Below are positions 60,401-64,000 of a DNA stretch of 64,000 bases, one piece after another. The notes beneath the pieces were generated by a model. The model saw only the letters and a program-made list of their open reading frames with translations, did no database searches and was not told the origin of the DNA. Origin of the DNA: Kluyveromyces lactis (taxonomy: Eukaryota; Ascomycota; Saccharomycetes; Saccharomycetales; Saccharomycetaceae); NCBI RefSeq assembly GCF_000002515.2, contig NC_006042.1, forward strand, positions 2,108,001-2,172,000, in the 5' to 3' direction. Made by a program: the position numbers and the translations under genes. Numbering within the stretch: position 1 is the first letter of the stretch; the number at the start of each line of letters is the position of its first letter.

Positions 60401-62368
60401 TGTATGGCTGGTCGTGAAGGTCTTATCGATACAGCTGTCAAGACTTCTAGATCTGGTTACTTGCAGCGTTGTTTGACCAAGCAATTGGAAGGCGTACATA
60501 TTTCGTACGACAACTCTGTTAGAGATGGTGATGGTACGTTGATCCAATTCTTATACGGTGGTGACGCTGTTGATATAACCAAAGAGTCACACATGACAGA
60601 ATTTAAATTCTGTGTCGACAATTATGATGCTTTGTTAAAGAAATACAATCCATCAGCATTAGTCGATCATTTGGATGTTGAGTCTGCATTGAAATACTCT
60701 AAAAAAACATTGAAAAACAGAAAGAAAAATTCCAAACTTCCTCATTATGCTCAAACCTCAAAATACGACCCTGTATTATCCAAATTCAATCCGTCTAAAT
60801 ATTTGGGTGCTGTTTCTGAGAACTTCCAAGATAAACTGGAGAAATTCATCAGTACTAATGATGACTTCTTTAAAAAGGATGAAAATGTCAATGAAAAGAA
60901 ATTCAGAGCATTGATGCAATTGAAATATATGCGTTCTTTGATTAATCCAGGTGAAGCTGTGGGTATTATTGCTTCTCAATCTGTTGGTGAACCTTCAACA
61001 CAGATGACGTTGAATACTTTCCATTTCGCAGGTCACGGTGCAGCTAACGTGACATTGGGTATTCCTCGTATGAGAGAAATTATCATGACCGCTTCTGCTG
61101 CAATAAAAACCCCACAATTGACCATGCCTATCAGAGATGACGTATCAGATGAATTAGCAGATACTTTCTGTAAAAACATCACTAAAGTTATGCTCTCGGA
61201 AGTCATTGACAAAGTCCAAGTTACGGAAACTATTGGCGCTCAAGACTCTTCTACTTCTTCACGTTCTTATATTATCAACGTCAGATTCTTCGATTCTGAA
61301 GAATATTTGGAGGAATATGATGTTACTAAAGAGGAATTAGAGTCTGTCATTGCTGGCAAGTTTATCAAAACTCTAGAAGCCGCTATTGTGAAGGAAATCA
61401 AAAAGCAAAAGAAAACATCTTTGCCTGATGTTGGTATTGCTTTACCAAAGTCCCAAACCGCAATGGGTGCGGATGAAAGAATTACAAATGTTGAAGAAGA
61501 TAATGATGAAGAACAAATGCGTAAGAAGTCTAAAGAATCTGTTTCCTATGATGACCCTGATGAAGATGAAGTTGAAACCATGAGACAAGCCGAACAAACC
61601 TCGGATGAAGAGTTCGATTCTGACAAAGAATCTGAATCCGAGTCGGATGAAGATATGGACGAGGCAAAAGAAGAGAGAGAAAATGGTAAACACATGACAA
61701 AAGAGCAACGTGATCGTCAATCTGCTCTAATATCATCGACAAGGTTTGTTACCAAGTATAACTTTGACGATGATGAAGGTAAATGGTGTGAATTTAAACT
61801 TGAGCTTGCCGGCGACACCGAGAAATTGTTAATGGTTAACATTGTCGAAGATATCTGCCGTAAATCCATCATTAGACAAGTTCCTCATATCGACCGTTGT
61901 GTTCACCCTGAACCTGAGAATGGTAAGCGTGTTCTTGTCACAGAAGGTGTCAACTTCCAAGCCATGTGGGACCAAGACGACTTTATCGATATCAATGGCA
62001 TTAGATCAAACGATGTTGCCGCAGTTCTAAAGACTTACGGTGTTGAGGCGGCAAGAAACACGATTGTCAATGAAATTAACAATGTCTTTTCTCGTTATGC
62101 TATTTCTGTTTCCTTCCGTCATTTGGATTTGATTGCGGATATGATGACTAGACAAGGTAACTATCTTGCTTTCAACAGACAAGGAATGGAATCCTCCACA
62201 TCTTCCTTGATGAAGATGTCATACGAAACAACTTGTCAGTTCTTAACAAAAGCTGTTCTAGATAATGAGCACGAAGAACTAAAATCACCATCTGCTAAAA
62301 TTGTCATGGGTAAATTGAATGGCGTTGGTACTGGTTCCTTTGACCTCCTCTCCAAGGCACCAATGTAA
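57407..62368 (+). CDS. RPA190: RNA polymerase I largest subunit A190
   Basis: 1653 residues (S. cerevisiae 1664). Catalytic subunit that makes the 35S rRNA precursor in the nucleolus. The N-terminal zinc-binding clamp core is CATCGLDEKFCPGH at about 64-77; a further CxxC-type zinc pair lies in PKCDNCG. The Mg-binding active-site loop NADFDGDEMNMHFP has D627, D629 and D631, the same numbers as in S. cerevisiae. The bridge and trigger helices follow (VKTSRSGYLQR; GEPSTQMTLNTFHFAGHG). An acidic polymerase-I-specific loop (EEDNDEEQMRKKSKES to DEDMDEAKEERE) lies at about 1365-1425. Promoter shows Reb1, RRPE and PAC-like sites. Convergent with FUN12 (156 bp). Confidence 0.98.
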   Translation: MDISKPVGAEITSIDFSVLTSDEIRKLSAKQVTNPTVLDNLGHPIQGGLYDLALGAFLKNLCATCGLDEKFCPGHQGHIELPVPCYNPLFFNQLYIYLRSSCLFCHHFRLKSSEVHLYACKLRLLQYALIDERYQIDNIRINQMVDEDEAEEGEEEADINGKTTNSSGTQHALRELRRKRNEFVDMAIAKALSEGRTTEHGTFTATVNDERKALIHDFHKRLLSRPKCDNCGMFSPKFRKDGFTKIFETALTDKQITNNRVKGLIRQDMIKKKNQMKKLQVNDTSSESASRDEDGEFGTARSPVNLKPKTGSTYILSTEVRNILRAVFRSEQEVLQYVFFSRPNHNKKIVTADMFFMEVLIVPPTRFRLPSKLGDEVHENTQNQLLSKILTTSLLIRDLNDEMSRLQKDKVSADDRKVIFNRLMNAFVTIQNDVNAFIDSTKAQSSSGNKVPIPGLKQALEKKEGLFRKHMMGKRVNYAARSVISPDPNIETNEIGVPPVFATKLTYPEPVTAYNVAELRQAVINGPDKWPGATQIQNEDGSFVSLVGMTLEQRKALANQLLTPSTHDVAHSINKKVYRHIKNRDVVIMNRQPTLHKASMMGHKVRVLPGEKTLRLHYANTGAYNADFDGDEMNMHFPQNENAKAEALNLANTDSQYLTPTSGSPVRGLIQDHISAGVWLTSKDSFFTREQYQQYIYGCIRPEDGHATRNKLVTIPPAVMKPEPLWTGKQIITTVLLNTCPANMPGINLNSKNKIKNEYWGKSSEENNVVFKDGQLLCGILDKSQYGASKFGIVHSLHEVYGPDVAAKVLSVLGRLFTNYITATAFTCGMDDLRLTAEGNKWRNDILQTSVDIGRVAAAEVTNLDKDVKSDDGELLKRLEEILRDDNKLGILDAITSSKVNSITSQVVSKCVPDGTMKKFPYNSMQAMALSGAKGSNVNVSQIMCLLGQQALEGRRVPVMVSGKTLPSFKPFETDARAGGYIKGRFYSGIRPQEYYFHCMAGREGLIDTAVKTSRSGYLQRCLTKQLEGVHISYDNSVRDGDGTLIQFLYGGDAVDITKESHMTEFKFCVDNYDALLKKYNPSALVDHLDVESALKYSKKTLKNRKKNSKLPHYAQTSKYDPVLSKFNPSKYLGAVSENFQDKLEKFISTNDDFFKKDENVNEKKFRALMQLKYMRSLINPGEAVGIIASQSVGEPSTQMTLNTFHFAGHGAANVTLGIPRMREIIMTASAAIKTPQLTMPIRDDVSDELADTFCKNITKVMLSEVIDKVQVTETIGAQDSSTSSRSYIINVRFFDSEEYLEEYDVTKEELESVIAGKFIKTLEAAIVKEIKKQKKTSLPDVGIALPKSQTAMGADERITNVEEDNDEEQMRKKSKESVSYDDPDEDEVETMRQAEQTSDEEFDSDKESESESDEDMDEAKEERENGKHMTKEQRDRQSALISSTRFVTKYNFDDDEGKWCEFKLELAGDTEKLLMVNIVEDICRKSIIRQVPHIDRCVHPEPENGKRVLVTEGVNFQAMWDQDDFIDINGIRSNDVAAVLKTYGVEAARNTIVNEINNVFSRYAISVSFRHLDLIADMMTRQGNYLAFNRQGMESSTSSLMKMSYETTCQFLTKAVLDNEHEELKSPSAKIVMGKLNGVGTGSFDLLSKAPM

Positions 62369-62524
62369 AATAGAATGCTTAATAACTGTATATAACATAT
62401 AGATTAGTTGAAATTAAGAATATTTTTAAGATAATCGGTCATTGCCTTACACTAGATCGAGCTTGCGTTCAAGAAGATATGTACTTTACAACTTTTACAT
62501 AATTTACAGGTAAATGCTATTTAA

Positions 62525-64000
62525 CTATTCGATTCCAAAGACTGGCTTTAGTTTACGAATCAACATCCAATCAGATTTTGGAACTTGATCTCTGAAAGCA
62601 GGATCTTTCAATGTATCAATGGACCTTCTAGTGATGTGAGAATACAATGTATCTTTTTCATCAACATGACGACCCCAGATTGGTTGCTGACCGGAAGGAT
62701 CTTCTAAACGCATTGCAACACCTGCATTGGTTTGACCCTTCTTGACTTCAGTCACAGATTGGTGATTGATTTCCAAGGAAGTGACTCTACCAAGCAACAA
62801 TGTTATTCTCTCCTTTGTTGCTGGGTCATATTTCACTGCACAGATAGGAGTACCGATCTTCAATGAACCTTCAATGACATCCACACCAATGATCATAGGG
62901 CCACGCTTGTTAATGATTTGTAGAGTGTTCAGGACGCATGGGAAGGTAGCGTCACCGATAAACTCAGCACGACGCTTTTCAAGTAGTTCCTTCTGGTAGG
63001 CTGTGAAGGCATCGAATAAATGGTAAATAATATCAGCATTGAAAATTTTGATATGTTGTTCTGCAGCATATTGTTCTGCTTCCTTATCAACCTTGACATC
63101 AAAGCATAGCATAACCGCTAATTCAGGAGCTTTTTCTAACATAGTACAAGCCTTCATTATATCACGCTTGTAAACAGGACCTAATCCGACAGACATAACA
63201 GGAATTTTCATGTCTTTTAAGAAGTCTAATAAAGCTTCTAATGAACCCAATGTAGAAGCTTGAACAACAACACCTCTACCAGAAGTATCCACAGAGTCTA
63301 AAAGACCAGTCAAATCTTCCATGACGTCATCCATCATTTCTTCTTCATCATCGTCTGGACCTACAACTAATAATCGGGAACCAGAAACAGCCTTTTCCAA
63401 ATCATTTGCAGCAATTTTTACACCTAGAGCAGCCTTGACTTCTTTGTGATGTTGATATTCAGACTTCAAACGTAACTCACGTAAGGGTTGAGGTGTCAAC
63501 AAGGCTCTGATATTCGTCACAATCGGACCGTTCATACCACATAAAACGATTCTGTCACCCTCTCTTAAGTAACCATTAGATAGAATAACATCGATAGTGG
63601 TACCGAAACCTTCAACAACCTTCACTTCAAGAATTGTAGCTTCAACGTGAGACAAATATTTCAATTGCTTAGACATTCTCTTTTGAGTCAATTCTAATAG
63701 CAACCACAACAAATCAGGAACACCTTCACCTGTAACGGCAGATGTTGGAACAATAGAGACGTATTTGGCTAGGTTGTTGTTTTGGAAATACAATTCTGAG
63801 TTCAAACCTTGTTCAGCAAGAGCGACTTTGATGTTGTCAAGTCTAGTTTGGAACTCTTGCTTAACTGCTCGTTCTTGTTTGTCAAAGGAGTCTCTGAAAG
63901 AGTTGTTTGGTGTAATTACCCAGTCGTACAATCTATCGATCTTATTCAAGGCAACGATGAAAGGAGCCTTTCTGTCTCTCAATAATCTGATGGATTCAAT
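62525..64000 (-). CDS. FUN12: Translation initiation factor eIF5B, 3' part
   Basis: C-terminal 491 residues; the gene runs off the right edge, which holds the N-terminal half and most of the GTPase domain (S. cerevisiae 1002). eIF5B joins the ribosomal subunits after start-codon recognition. In view are the G4 motif ALNKIDRL and G5-like [12 protein letters not shown], beta-barrel domain II ([19 protein letters not shown]), domain III ([23 protein letters not shown]), and domain IV, which binds the initiator tRNA acceptor end ([17 protein letters not shown]). It ends KPVFGIE. No start codon is in view, so the first codon seen is internal. Confidence 0.97.
   Translation of the reverse strand: MESIRLLRDRKAPFIVALNKIDRLYDWVITPNNSFRDSFDKQERAVKQEFQTRLDNIKVALAEQGLNSELYFQNNNLAKYVSIVPTSAVTGEGVPDLLWLLLELTQKRMSKQLKYLSHVEATILEVKVVEGFGTTIDVILSNGYLREGDRIVLCGMNGPIVTNIRALLTPQPLRELRLKSEYQHHKEVKAALGVKIAANDLEKAVSGSRLLVVGPDDDEEEMMDDVMEDLTGLLDSVDTSGRGVVVQASTLGSLEALLDFLKDMKIPVMSVGLGPVYKRDIMKACTMLEKAPELAVMLCFDVKVDKEAEQYAAEQHIKIFNADIIYHLFDAFTAYQKELLEKRRAEFIGDATFPCVLNTLQIINKRGPMIIGVDVIEGSLKIGTPICAVKYDPATKERITLLLGRVTSLEINHQSVTEVKKGQTNAGVAMRLEDPSGQQPIWGRHVDEKDTLYSHITRRSIDTLKDPAFRDQVPKSDWMLIRKLKPVFGIE

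Overview
This is nuclear DNA of a budding yeast of the family Saccharomycetaceae. Coding is compact and intronless, the tRNA genes are yeast-like (one Leu tRNA with an intron), and nearly every gene resembles a Saccharomyces cerevisiae one. Gene order joins blocks that S. cerevisiae holds on separate chromosomes. CCT3, a Mad3/Bub1 gene, VTC4 and RPC17 (S. cerevisiae chromosome X) are followed by CRH1, which in S. cerevisiae lies beside BUB1 on chromosome VII. The Mad3/Bub1 gene is also still one undivided protein. Both facts point to a lineage without the whole-genome duplication, or one that lost the second copy. The HAP1-to-glycogen-synthase order fits what I remember of Kluyveromyces lactis chromosome F. 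Kluyveromyces is my best guess, unverified.

Layout. 1-8930: CCT3 (3' part), a MadBub checkpoint kinase, VTC4, RPC17, CRH1. 9717-10239: three tRNA genes (Leu-CAA, Val-AAC, His-GUG), all minus strand. 10783-15118: a small mitochondrial-looking protein, APS1, DPH5, TAG1/YLR173W. 15577-25136: a Zn2Cys6 regulator, an unrecognised 511-residue protein, SYM1, MCP2, an ornithine-cyclodeaminase-like protein. 26385-34164: HAP1, a bacterial-type gamma-glutamyltransferase-like enzyme, AIM14. 34776-38084: tRNA-Gly(GCC) and an AIP5 gene split over two frames. 38085-43397: 5.3 kb with no credible gene. 43398-50429: a transcription factor with an Ada/AraC-type helix-turn-helix, glycogen synthase, a calmodulin-dependent kinase. 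51002-64000: tRNA-Met, IOC3, an atypical CAX exchanger, RPA190, and the C-terminal half of FUN12 (eIF5B).

Most of the genes are housekeeping. RPA190, RPC17, FUN12 and DPH5 serve ribosome production and translation; RPA190, RPC17 and DPH5 carry PAC-like (and two also RRPE) promoter elements. VTC4 has a Pho4-type site upstream. Glycogen synthase and the calmodulin kinase sit together as at the S. cerevisiae GSY1-CMK1 locus.

Two items deserve most attention. (1) The AIP5 gene changes frame at an in-frame GCG-AGG-C heptamer, which combines the P-site codon of Ty3/antizyme frameshift sites with the A-site of the Ty1/ABP140 site. This suggests programmed +1 frameshifting in a cellular actin-regulator gene; a base error in a nearby C6 run is the rival explanation. 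(2) A yeast transcription factor carries an Ada-like N-terminal region and HFHRVFK-type AraC helix-turn-helix but no alkyltransferase domain, and sits behind the largest gene-free region of the window.
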